Notes under the pieces: model-generated | What the model was told of the DNA's origin: nothing | Seen by the model: the letters and a program-made list of their open reading frames with translations, nothing else | The model's database searches: none | Shown: piece after piece, positions 24,582-32,556 of the stretch | How positions within the stretch are numbered: the first letter of the stretch is position 1 | Layout of the letters: every line of letters starts with the position of its first letter | Virus record (IMG/VR): IMGVR_UViG_3300022602_002120 | Span: 1-64,000 of that record | Strand: one strand, 5' to 3' | DNA from: a virus | DNA length: 64,000 nucleotides | Made by a program: the position numbers and the translations under genes

Positions 24582-24589
24582 TATTTATA
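24582..24589 (-). promoter_or_regulatory. late promoter TATAAATA for gp18
   Basis: Identical to the T4 late promoter octamer. It lies 36 nt before the sheath ATG, with a GGAAT-type ribosome site between. Confidence 0.7.
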
Positions 24590-24637
24590 ATTTTTTGGTT
24601 AAATTAGTGGTATAAGGTGCCCTTTTAAAGGTTCACC

Positions 24638-24645
24638 CATAAATA
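24638..24645 (+). promoter_or_regulatory. late-type octamer CATAAATA 5 nt before an ATG
   Basis: Spacing to the ATG at 24651 is exactly 5 nt and no Shine-Dalgarno lies in range (AAAGG is 20 nt away). A leaderless mRNA is predicted. A bulged hairpin (GGTG...CACC) lies just upstream. Confidence 0.45.
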
Positions 24646-24650
24646 CTAGT

Positions 24651-25001
24651 ATGGAATACAGAAAATTATGTCAGATTTGTGGTAAAAAACCCTGTGCAGT
24701 CAACTATAAGCTATGGGACAAGACTTATTATAGAAGTCGATGTGACAGTTGTATCCGTAAAAAGAAGAAATTACCTATACCTATCCCAAGTTGGCATAAG
24801 GCAGGCTACAAAAAGAAACCACACTGTGAAAAGTGTGGCTTTAAGGCAAAGTATAAAGATCAGCTATTTGTCTATTACATCGATGGTGATCTAAACAATA
24901 ACGAGCATAGTAATCTGCGTACCATATGCTCTAACTGTCAGTATGAAGTTGCTCATGAAGGACTAGGCTGGCGTCAAGGGGACTTGGTCCCTGATTTTTA
25001 A
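24651..25001 (+). CDS. zinc-finger HNH-like nuclease
   Basis: This 116-residue protein has four CxxC-type pairs (CQICGKKPC, CDSCIR, CEKCGF, CSNC). The C-terminal block YYIDGDLNNNEHSNLRTIC resembles the HNH core (DGD-x-x-NN-x-x-NL-x-x-LC-x-x-C), although the catalytic His is replaced by Tyr. It is the only plus-strand gene in this region and its last 39 bases overlap the dNMP kinase gene end to end. It could be a freestanding homing endonuclease or a degenerate one. Confidence 0.65.
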   Translation: MEYRKLCQICGKKPCAVNYKLWDKTYYRSRCDSCIRKKKKLPIPIPSWHKAGYKKKPHCEKCGFKAKYKDQLFVYYIDGDLNNNEHSNLRTICSNCQYEVAHEGLGWRQGDLVPDF

Positions 25002-25625
25002 CAGTTGTTCTACTTGTTCGTACAAGTCCTCAATAGTACTATCGTTAGTAATAATCTTATCGAACTTGCTACCAACCCAACTATACTCGCTGGCATGAAC
25101 GCCCGCTTCGTCTAGGTGATGCTTGCCAATTGCCCAGCCGATGTACTTTTGACCTTTGTTGTAGTTTTTAGCATGTTCATACCATTCAGGTTCCGGACCG
25201 CGTTTAACTCTAAGTACCTTAGCACCAATGTTCTTAAGTGCTTTGATTTCATTTGGAAAGCGACAGTCGGTGATAACGATGTCATCTTTGCTGTTCATCA
25301 AGCGGTTTTCTAAGCTAGCTACCCACATGTCGTCATGGAAGCCTTTACGCACTACTTCTGTGCCCCAATACTGTAGGACCCAGCGTGGTGTGATGTCTTG
25401 CTTTAGTCGTTTGCTCCACCATTCATCTTTAGTTTCGCGCCATTCGCGGCTTTGCTTAGTACGACCTTCTAATAGTTCGCGGTCCCAACCAAACACTACG
25501 CTCACAGCATCTTTAAGGCTGTTGGCGAAACTTTCTCTTTTGTAACCGTGGAAATTAACTAGATAATCAGCAATGGTGTCCTTGCCAGAACCCATAAAGC
25601 CGCAGATGGCGATGATAGAACTCAT
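24963..25625 (-). CDS. 1: deoxynucleoside monophosphate kinase (T4 gp1-like)
   Basis: This 220-residue protein matches T4 gp1. The P-loop is GFMGSGKDTIADYL. A FANSLKDAVSVVFGWDRELLEG block, RWVLQYWGTEV, and the DCRFPNEIKALK strand follow, as in the phage dNMP kinase family. It phosphorylates dGMP, dTMP and modified dCMP to feed replication. The ATG at 25625 has a TAGGAG site. Its 3' end is convergent with the HNH-like gene. Confidence 0.88.
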   Translation of the reverse strand: MSSIIAICGFMGSGKDTIADYLVNFHGYKRESFANSLKDAVSVVFGWDRELLEGRTKQSREWRETKDEWWSKRLKQDITPRWVLQYWGTEVVRKGFHDDMWVASLENRLMNSKDDIVITDCRFPNEIKALKNIGAKVLRVKRGPEPEWYEHAKNYNKGQKYIGWAIGKHHLDEAGVHASEYSWVGSKFDKIITNDSTIEDLYEQVEQLLKIRDQVPLTPA

Positions 25626-25686
25626 GAAAACTCCTAATTGATATACTATTGTATTACAGTTAGATTACTATGTCTAGATATTTTGG

Positions 25687-26604
25687 TTAGCCAGTTATCC
25701 AAGTCAATGGTTGGCCGCCATCTACAAAGTTTTTAATTTGTTCATCTAACTCTTTAAGTAATTCCATACCTTCTTGTTTTAATGCAGCACCATTAAGGCT
25801 AGTACCGCCTTGTGGGCCAGCAATACTTTGGAATTTTTCACGTGCTTGACCTATGCTTAGAATAGTTAGAGCATAAGCATAGTCTTGGATCCATGGAAAT
25901 ACCTGAGGATCGTTTAATAACATAATATCGGGTTTGTAATTGTATACGTGTAGCATTACTGTTTCAGCAATTGTATTTGCAGCGCCTGTGCCGCCAAATG
26001 GTTGTTTACGAACTAGAGTAAGCTTCTTGGTAACTTTATTCCAGTAAAAGTTCATAAACCCACCAAACATCTTCATTGCTAGCTTTTGATAGTCAACAAA
26101 TAGTTCATAGTTAGTTAAACCACCAACACGACCAGCTACTAACATATAAGTGTTTAAGTAGCCTGATGCAAATGGTTCAAATTGACTGGCTGTTGTACCT
26201 GTAACTGATCCGATACCACGACGATAAATCTGTTTAACATCTGTAATATAGTTAGGTAGAATGTATTCTTGTGTTTCAGGATAGATATCTAAGAACGCAT
26301 AGCTTTCTTCTACAGCATTCGAACTCTTTTGACGATAGCGGATAAATGCCTGCTTGATACCCATGTCGAAGTGTTCTTTGTCCGCTTCAACATCAATCAT
26401 ACCATAACCTAATCGTAGACGAATATAGTCAACGATGTCGTTTTGTAGACTTGATACTGTGGTTAATTGTGCTTGTAGATTAGCATCAAACGCAATATGA
26501 CCTGCGCCTGTACCAGTATTGGCACTAAAAAGACTGTCTGTTACAAGACTACCATTGGCCGTTAGGTCCGTGGTAGCTGAAATTTGTGCTGGTATTAAAG
26601 ACAT
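25687..26604 (-). CDS. 13: neck protein gp13-like
   Basis: This 305-residue protein has the pattern of neck proteins of T4-like phages: DIVDYIRLRLGYGMIDVE, then AFIRYRQKSS, a DIYPETQEYILP strand and ITDVKQIYRRGIG. Its length matches T4 gp13 (309). A C-terminal helix with GMELLKELDEQIKNF follows. Neck proteins close the filled head and join the tail. A GATAAATA octamer and an AGGATAA site precede the start. Its partner gp14-like gene is divergent at 28542. Confidence 0.6.
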   Translation of the reverse strand: MSLIPAQISATTDLTANGSLVTDSLFSANTGTGAGHIAFDANLQAQLTTVSSLQNDIVDYIRLRLGYGMIDVEADKEHFDMGIKQAFIRYRQKSSNAVEESYAFLDIYPETQEYILPNYITDVKQIYRRGIGSVTGTTASQFEPFASGYLNTYMLVAGRVGGLTNYELFVDYQKLAMKMFGGFMNFYWNKVTKKLTLVRKQPFGGTGAANTIAETVMLHVYNYKPDIMLLNDPQVFPWIQDYAYALTILSIGQAREKFQSIAGPQGGTSLNGAALKQEGMELLKELDEQIKNFVDGGQPLTWITG

Positions 26605-26625
26605 TTAAATTATCCTGTTGTCAAG

Positions 26626-26633
26626 TATTTATC
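26626..26633 (-). promoter_or_regulatory. late promoter octamer GATAAATA for gp13
   Basis: An exact match 21 nt before the ATG at 26604. Confidence 0.66.
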
Positions 26634-26656
26634 GTCAACAACAGGATAATTTTTGT

Positions 26657-27865
26657 TTATGCTACTTTAAGTAAGATTGTGTCTTCGTTGATACGTCCGT
26701 TAAGTTTAACTTCTGTAGTTTTAATATTTTCTAAAAACTTACGCAATTCAACTTTACTGGCAGCCATGAACTCTTTTAATTGTACTTCGGGTTTACGAAT
26801 AGTTTTTTGTGTGCTTTTGATATCATTGTATCCTGTAATAGTAGTGCCTTTAACATTTAACGCACCACCCATTTCTTCAGCAACATAACGACCAAGTTTA
26901 CGTGTTTTAACATTGTAAACCCACAATACCTGTGCGCCAATAATGTCTACAGGACTAACACTCACTAATTTAAGTGTAGTATCATTCTTTAGATATTTAA
27001 GTTTGGCAACAAGTTTTTCTTTTTGCGGAGGTTTACGTACACTTGCTTTTTTAGTTGCCCGTTTAACCTGTCCATATTGAGCGAACCCATCAAACAATGC
27101 TGTATAGAAAGCTTCTAAACGTTTGTAGTCAGCTGTTTTAAGGTGTGCGTAAGCATCGACTGTGTCTTCATCTTTGCTGGTTTTTGCCGCTAGGAACTCT
27201 GCGCGACTACGTTCAAACGGTGCTAAGATTCTAGCTAGTGTTGCTGGTGCTACACTCTTAGCCAACAAATACTCGTATGCTTTAGGGTCAACTGTCTTGC
27301 CTGCAAACAATTGATCTTCTAGCTCTAAGAAATGTAGTTGGTGCTTGTCTGCTATTGCGTTCATACGATCTTGTATTGTAGGTACCTTTACGTCAATCTT
27401 AGGGGCCTTTGCATCAGCTTTTACTGATTCATCATCTTCGGCAAGTTCTTCCTGTAGTTTGATAACTTTCTTCACAGTGTCTAACAAGTATTCTACATGA
27501 CGATCACGTAACGGCATACCTTGTGTATGTGCTTTAATAATAGCGCAGGCTGTAAGTGGAGTTAGGCCATCTTTGGTTTTAGCATAGTAATCAATAGTTG
27601 CTTTGTCTAAGTGATGATATTCGCTATCTTTACCTGTGTGTTCACGCAACCAAGCTACAAAATATTTCTTTAGGTCTTTAACACCGTAGAAATAATTATA
27701 GTAGCGCATAGCTTTACGAAATTGATGATCAAATTCTTCGTCTGTAAACTCTAAGGCACGATCGTGATCCCAAATTACTTCACTACCTGTATACTTTTCA
27801 TCTAAGAAAATAGGATCTTTAGTTACTTTAGCTTTCTTCTTTGCACCATCAATTTTAATTGCCAT
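26657..27865 (-). CDS. conserved T4-like hypothetical protein
   Basis: This 402-residue protein is Lys- and Ala-rich and mostly helical. Its N-terminal 140 residues (RALEFTDEEFDHQFRKAMR, YYNYFYGVKDLKKYFVAWL) form a compact helical domain, and the last 100 residues look beta-rich. I know similar sequences in marine T4-like phages but no function. It overlaps the upstream 54-residue gene by 11 nt and starts the run that ends with gp13. A sigma-70 promoter upstream suggests early expression. Confidence 0.6.
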   Translation of the reverse strand: MAIKIDGAKKKAKVTKDPIFLDEKYTGSEVIWDHDRALEFTDEEFDHQFRKAMRYYNYFYGVKDLKKYFVAWLREHTGKDSEYHHLDKATIDYYAKTKDGLTPLTACAIIKAHTQGMPLRDRHVEYLLDTVKKVIKLQEELAEDDESVKADAKAPKIDVKVPTIQDRMNAIADKHQLHFLELEDQLFAGKTVDPKAYEYLLAKSVAPATLARILAPFERSRAEFLAAKTSKDEDTVDAYAHLKTADYKRLEAFYTALFDGFAQYGQVKRATKKASVRKPPQKEKLVAKLKYLKNDTTLKLVSVSPVDIIGAQVLWVYNVKTRKLGRYVAEEMGGALNVKGTTITGYNDIKSTQKTIRKPEVQLKEFMAASKVELRKFLENIKTTEVKLNGRINEDTILLKVA

Positions 27866-28019
27866 TAGTCATTTCCCTTTCTAACTCACGTTTAACCATT
27901 TTGTATGCTGTCTTATCGTATATATCCAAGTCATCCCATTCACTATTCATTTGTGTTAGAGCTTTCCATAGATCACGATTGTAAAATTGTACCGCTGAGT
28001 ACGCTTCTTCTATAGTCAT
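27855..28019 (-). CDS. small hypothetical protein
   Basis: A 54-residue reading frame, acidic with helix-forming composition, starts at ATG 28019 and ends inside the start of the next gene (ATGACTAATGG junction). It has no motif that I recognise. It belongs to the tight small-gene run behind the sigma-70 promoter at 28480-28508. Confidence 0.55.
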   Translation of the reverse strand: MTIEEAYSAVQFYNRDLWKALTQMNSEWDDLDIYDKTAYKMVKRELEREMTNGN

Positions 28020-28027
28020 AATTAGCA

Positions 28028-28201
28028 TTATTTTTGTAGTGTGTATTTAATTAAAATATTTTTTGCTTCTGTAACATCAGTAATAGGTTCTAACTTATCT
28101 AATGTAATTAGTTCATTATGTAGATTAATAGTACGTTGTGCTTGATATAATCTATTATATTTTCCGTCTGGATAAGACGGTTGTGTCCAAGAGTGTTTCA
28201 T
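28028..28201 (-). CDS. small hypothetical protein
   Basis: A 57-residue reading frame starts MKHSWTQPSYPDGKYNRLYQ. It begins 2 nt after the stop of the upstream gene and ends 8 nt before the next one, which supports its reality. It has no recognised domain. It could be one of the short host-takeover proteins typical of early T4-like operons. Confidence 0.55.
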   Translation of the reverse strand: MKHSWTQPSYPDGKYNRLYQAQRTINLHNELITLDKLEPITDVTEAKNILIKYTLQK

Positions 28202-28203
28202 TT

Positions 28204-28473
28204 TTATCCCGCAAGTAATACAGCAAATGTCATCATACGTTCATAGTTTGCTATCTCTTCATTGACTTTGTCAACCAGTTCTTTATGTAATCTGGTCTGC
28301 TTACCCAATCTGCGGCAGTTAATTTCTTCTTTGCTTACGTCTTTAACCATAAGTCCAATATTATGACTAATATTCCACATTTCGTGGCTGTATCGCTTCA
28401 TACTACGTATTGGCGCTTCTATGCGTTGCTGTACTATAGCCCAATCCATACTTGTTTGTATCTTATTTTCCAT
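28204..28473 (-). CDS. small hypothetical protein, first gene of an early operon
   Basis: This 89-residue helical protein is not recognised. A consensus sigma-70 promoter (TTGACA, 17 nt, TATAAT) lies just upstream, and the -10 box ends 6 nt before the ATG, which places the expected start of transcription on the ATG itself. No Shine-Dalgarno is present. The gene is followed by two further small genes and the 402-residue protein gene. Confidence 0.65.
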   Translation of the reverse strand: MENKIQTSMDWAIVQQRIEAPIRSMKRYSHEMWNISHNIGLMVKDVSKEEINCRRLGKQTRLHKELVDKVNEEIANYERMMTFAVLLAG

Positions 28474-28479
28474 TTTTGT

Positions 28480-28508
28480 ATTATACTATCTATTTCTCTA
28501 GATGTCAA
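28480..28508 (-). promoter_or_regulatory. consensus sigma-70 promoter
   Basis: TTGACA and TATAAT match the consensus fully and are separated by exactly 17 nt. It should be strong from the moment of DNA entry and is the best host-type promoter in the window. It lies back to back with the plus-strand late promoter of the gp14-like gene. Confidence 0.82.
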
Positions 28509-28513
28509 TCAAC

Positions 28514-28521
28514 GATAAATA
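28514..28521 (+). promoter_or_regulatory. late promoter octamer GATAAATA for gp14-like gene
   Basis: An exact match 20 nt before the plus-strand ATG at 28542, with AGGA in the leader. Confidence 0.68.
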
Positions 28522-28541
28522 CTAGATAATAGGATTACGTA

Positions 28542-30005
28542 ATGCCAAGACTTTCACTTTATAGACCAACCAAAGGTAGTGATTATCAATTTTTTGATAG
28601 AACTATCAGCGAAATGTTTACTGTGGGCGGTGTTGATATTAATTTGCACAAATATTTAGGTCCACTAGATACCGGTAACATCAATGCTACCGAGCCCGGC
28701 GGCACTGGTCTTACTAGTATTCAAGACATGTTGTTCTTAGAAAACCGCGACCGTAAATATGATACCAGCATATATACAATGCGTACACAGTTTCGTATCA
28801 ACGACAGTGACTTTGACTTAACTCAATTTGGCTTATTCCTAACTGGCGATACTATATTTGCTACATTTCATTTAAATGACATGATTGACACGTTAGGTCG
28901 TAAGATTATGGTTGGCGATGTTGTAGAAATGCCATTCTTAAAAGACTACTATCCTTTAGATGATGCAATGTCTGCGGCACTTAAACGATACTATGTAGTA
29001 CAAGATGCTACCCGTGCAGCAGAAGGGTTTAGTCCACTATGGTACCCACATCTATGGCGTGTTAAACTACAACCTCTAGTAGACAGTCAAGAATACAAAG
29101 ATATTCTTAATAGTTTACCAGCTAATGATCCTAATGGTGATGGTATATTGAATCCTGGTGATCAAACATTAGGTAATCTATTAAGCACCTATAACACGCT
29201 TCTTGGCATCAACGATGCGGTTGTTAGTCGTGCAGAGCAAGATGTACCAGAAAGTGGGTATGATACTACATCATTCTACACAGAAGCTGTTGATAGTAAT
29301 GGTAATCCAGTAGATCCATCAGCGGCAGATGCTAGCACAGCTACTCATACAGTAGATGGACAGGTAGTAGATGCTAGTTCTACTGTAGATGATGCTAGTT
29401 ACCAAACCCTAACTTCAGTAACCAAGGTAGAAGGTTACCTAACTGGCGACGGTCTACCACCAAATGGTGCTACAGTTGCCGCTGGCTTGAGCTTTCCTTT
29501 TAACCCGCACGAAGGTGATTACTACCTACGCTTAGATTATGTACCTAATAGACTGTTCCGTTACGATGGACGTCGTTGGGTTAAAGTGGAAGATGCTGTG
29601 AGAACTAACCTAACACCTGGCGCACAAAATACAACTCAACTTAGCGGCTTTATAAACAATACCAACCAGTTTATGGGCAATGCTGCAGCATGGGATGCTA
29701 TACGTGTAGCAAATCCATATACTCCTTCAGCTAATGCAGCCACTGTATCATTTACTCTAAGTAACGTAAATCCATATGGTACTGTACTTACTGTAGTACC
29801 TTATGCTAGCACATATGGTGTACGTACACAATTAAACGGTCTACCTATAACTAATACTGTAAACAACATTGGCGGAAACGTATCATTTACTGTATCTACT
29901 GTGTTAGCAATCGGTGATCTATTAGAATACACTGTCTATAGACACGTGGTTAATGAACGTCAGAGCTTGAGTCAAGCCTTACGTCCTTCAGCGGATAACA
30001 TATAA
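28542..30005 (+). CDS. 14: neck protein gp14-like
   Basis: This 487-residue protein has an N-terminal domain with EMFTVGGVDINLHKYLGP, DMLFLENRDRKYD and FGLFLTGDTIFATFH, then LGRKIMVGDVVEMPFLKDYY, the pattern I associate with gp14 neck proteins of marine T4-like phages. The C-terminal part has an RLFRYDGRRWVKVED block typical of virion proteins and an Asn/Thr-rich tail. It is much longer than T4 gp14 (256), so the added C-terminal module is extra. Its stop overlaps the gp15 start (TAATG). Confidence 0.55.
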   Translation: MPRLSLYRPTKGSDYQFFDRTISEMFTVGGVDINLHKYLGPLDTGNINATEPGGTGLTSIQDMLFLENRDRKYDTSIYTMRTQFRINDSDFDLTQFGLFLTGDTIFATFHLNDMIDTLGRKIMVGDVVEMPFLKDYYPLDDAMSAALKRYYVVQDATRAAEGFSPLWYPHLWRVKLQPLVDSQEYKDILNSLPANDPNGDGILNPGDQTLGNLLSTYNTLLGINDAVVSRAEQDVPESGYDTTSFYTEAVDSNGNPVDPSAADASTATHTVDGQVVDASSTVDDASYQTLTSVTKVEGYLTGDGLPPNGATVAAGLSFPFNPHEGDYYLRLDYVPNRLFRYDGRRWVKVEDAVRTNLTPGAQNTTQLSGFINNTNQFMGNAAAWDAIRVANPYTPSANAATVSFTLSNVNPYGTVLTVVPYASTYGVRTQLNGLPITNTVNNIGGNVSFTVSTVLAIGDLLEYTVYRHVVNERQSLSQALRPSADNI

Positions 30006-31408
30006 TGGTAGCAAGTCAACAGTTTTTTTACGATGGGCAGATAGAACGCTTCTTGGCACAGTTTATTCGTATGCTCAGTGGGTTTCAAGTAGAGTTTGGC
30101 AAGGACCGTAACGGTAATACTACTCTACAACGTGTTCCAGTTTATTGGGGTGATAGTAGCCGTCAAGTACAAACTATTATCAATCAGAACTCGGGCGGCA
30201 ATATGCTACCTACTGTGCCAGCAATGACTGTGTATATTAATGCCATGACCTATGATCGTGATCGTGTTCAACAGCCAGACTTTGTTGGCAAGATGAATAT
30301 TCGTGAACGTTATTACAATGAAGACACCCAGGAATATGAAAATCGTCAAGGCAATGCCTTTACTATTGAACGTATGATGCCTGTGCCTTATACTTTAGAA
30401 CTTAAGGTAGACATTTGGACTAGCAACACTAAACAAAAGCTACAACTATTAGAACAAATTATTCCATTATTCAATCCTGCACTAGAGATTCAGTCAACTG
30501 ATAACTATATCGACTGGACTAGCCTCAGTGTTGTTTATTTAGAAAGCCCAAATTGGACTAGCCGTAGCGTTCCGATTGGTACAGAAAACCCAATCGATGT
30601 TGCTACACTTACATTTAAACTACCTGTGTGGATTAGTACCCCAGCTAAGGTTAAAAAACTTGGCGTTATTCAAAAGATTATTGCTAACATACACGATGGT
30701 GATGGCAACTTAAGCGATGCTGTGCTAAATGATGGTAATCTTTTAGGTGCTCGTCAGTACTTTACACCTATGATGTATGGCACATTGCTAATTGGCAATA
30801 CCTTAACTCTATTAAAGATCAGCGAATTTGCAGATCCTAGAGATCCCACTACACAAACACAAACTAAAATTGGTACTAAAGACAGTTGGCGTAGTCTAAT
30901 CAACGTCTACGGTGAACTAAACAATGGTATTAGTCAAGTTAGACTTCTACAAGAAGATGGCATCACTGAAGTTATTGGCACTGTAAGCTATCATCCAACC
31001 GATGATACTTTATTAATCTTTAATGTCGACGTAGATACTAAACCAGGTAATACTCTATCTGCTATCAATGCCATTATTAACCCTAGCACTGTAAATCCTA
31101 ACAGTATTTCTGCTGTTAGTGGTACTAGCTATTTGATTTTAGAAGACATCGGTAGTTACGCTAACCCTACGGGCTATGGCGCTATTGCTTGGCGTGGCGC
31201 AGATGGTCAAGATCTAGTAGCACATGCTAACGATATTATAGAATACAATGGGTCGCACTGGACAGTAATATTTGACAGTCAGACTGATCAGAGTTTACAA
31301 TATGTAAGTAACCTGACTACAGGTACTCAATACAAATGGAATGGTGTTCAATGGTTAAAAAGTTACGAGGGCGAGTACAAAGAGGGCCTGTGGACTCTGG
31401 TATTATAG
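30005..31408 (+). CDS. 15: tail completion and sheath stabiliser gp15-like
   Basis: This 467-residue protein begins with FFYDGQIERFLAQFIRML, then QRVPVYWGDSSRQ, like the N-terminus of T4 gp15 (FFYN...RRY, RVPITYA). A MPVPYTLELKVDIWTSN strand and LLEQIIPLFNPAL follow, matching the gp15 domain in which a bundle of strands precedes IVEQILPYF. T4 gp15 is 272 residues, so the C-terminal 200 residues are an added domain, ending with a short beta module. It caps the tail for head joining. Confidence 0.65.
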   Translation: MVASQQFFYDGQIERFLAQFIRMLSGFQVEFGKDRNGNTTLQRVPVYWGDSSRQVQTIINQNSGGNMLPTVPAMTVYINAMTYDRDRVQQPDFVGKMNIRERYYNEDTQEYENRQGNAFTIERMMPVPYTLELKVDIWTSNTKQKLQLLEQIIPLFNPALEIQSTDNYIDWTSLSVVYLESPNWTSRSVPIGTENPIDVATLTFKLPVWISTPAKVKKLGVIQKIIANIHDGDGNLSDAVLNDGNLLGARQYFTPMMYGTLLIGNTLTLLKISEFADPRDPTTQTQTKIGTKDSWRSLINVYGELNNGISQVRLLQEDGITEVIGTVSYHPTDDTLLIFNVDVDTKPGNTLSAINAIINPSTVNPNSISAVSGTSYLILEDIGSYANPTGYGAIAWRGADGQDLVAHANDIIEYNGSHWTVIFDSQTDQSLQYVSNLTTGTQYKWNGVQWLKSYEGEYKEGLWTLVL

Positions 31409-31818
31409 AAGGTGTAGGCACATTCATATATAGTATTAGTACTCAACGTTACCTTTTCTTACTACGCAATACTAAAAAATATGCAGGAACCTGGGGATTA
31501 GCCGGGGGCGGCATCGAAGCTGGTGAACATTTACTGTCTAGCTTATATAGAGAACTCGACGAGGAACTAGGCTACGATTTCTCAAACACTAAAGTTATTC
31601 CGATTGAAAAGTTCACTAGCGACAATAATAAATTCTCATATCACACGTTTTTAATAGCCATTGATGATGAATTTGTACCTGTACTTAACAACGAGCATCG
31701 TGGATTTTGTTGGGTAGGTCTAGAGGATCATCCAAAACCCCTGCACCCAGGAGTTTGGCGTACTATCAATTTTTCAAGTGTTGTAGATAAAATTAAGACG
31801 TTAGAAGCGGTCTTATAG
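31351..31818 (+). CDS. Nudix hydrolase
   Basis: This 155-residue enzyme carries a full Nudix box: G-x5-E-x7-RE-x2-EE-x-G, seen as GGIEAGE, seven residues, then RELDEELGY. Such enzymes hydrolyse nucleoside diphosphates linked to another group; T4 NudE acts on ADP-ribose and Ap3A. The ATG at 31351 or the in-frame ATG at 31336 both lie inside the end of gp15, so the gene is overlapped by 58-73 nt. It is convergent with the DUF115-like gene (6-nt overlap). Confidence 0.88.
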   Translation: MVKKLRGRVQRGPVDSGIIEGVGTFIYSISTQRYLFLLRNTKKYAGTWGLAGGGIEAGEHLLSSLYRELDEELGYDFSNTKVIPIEKFTSDNNKFSYHTFLIAIDDEFVPVLNNEHRGFCWVGLEDHPKPLHPGVWRTINFSSVVDKIKTLEAVL

Positions 31819-32547
31819 GTCGCACTCTAATACAAGATTTCTAAAATTAATTTGTCTAAAATTTAAACAAGATTTTAATTGTTCTGGAATAGGATTGCTA
31901 CCCGCCGGTGTAACCCAGACCCAATCTACGTCATCGTAGGTATCGAATAATGCTTTATGATTTGTTAACCATTCGCTGTGATCAATTTCAAAATCATTAG
32001 CATCGTATCCAGCAGTGCCAGCATAGACATTGTTATTCCAACCTGCTTCGTGACCATCAAATCCTATTAGGTATATCTTTTTATGCTCGTCAAATGCCGC
32101 AATGTAAGCCGCAGTAGTACCAGCATCCGCATAGATATCGTACGGGATTAGATAAAATTTGCCAGGATGTTCTAATAAGTGAATAGCACTAGAATAAACA
32201 ATATGTCCTTGTGTATATGTGCCATTTGCTATTTCAGCTACAATACCATTATTACCCACCGCTACTAAAAAATCTGGTTCAAAATCTCTATAAAGTGCGT
32301 TACACCCATAGGTTTGTACAGTTCTTGACCCTAATAATCCGCTAGGCTTTTTAAAATTCTGTAGATCAAATCCTAAACGATTAGTTCCATTGCCTATTAC
32401 AATAGCTGTGTTAGAAATCTGTCTGTTGGTAATACCACTAGGAACAGTTTCTGTGGTTGTTTTCCACATACTGTCCTCTAGTCTACGTTCAACAATGATT
32501 TCTTCGCCTACATAACCTCTACGGAACTTTTTATTTACGTGTATCAT
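31813..32547 (-). CDS. DUF115/MptE-like Rossmann protein
   Basis: This 244-residue protein has the start AIVIGNGTNRLGFDL, then YGCNALYRDFEPDFLVAVG and YLIGFDGHEAGW, the spacing seen in DUF115 (6-hydroxymethylpterin pyrophosphokinase MptE-like) proteins. In bacteria such proteins often lie with flagellin- or surface-glycosylation genes. Here it follows the largest fibre gene, with an AAAGG site 10 nt past the fibre stop, so it may modify fibre or host glycans. The assignment rests on the motif pattern. Confidence 0.58.
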   Translation of the reverse strand: MIHVNKKFRRGYVGEEIIVERRLEDSMWKTTTETVPSGITNRQISNTAIVIGNGTNRLGFDLQNFKKPSGLLGSRTVQTYGCNALYRDFEPDFLVAVGNNGIVAEIANGTYTQGHIVYSSAIHLLEHPGKFYLIPYDIYADAGTTAAYIAAFDEHKKIYLIGFDGHEAGWNNNVYAGTAGYDANDFEIDHSEWLTNHKALFDTYDDVDWVWVTPAGSNPIPEQLKSCLNFRQINFRNLVLECDL

Positions 32548-32556
32548 TGATTACCT

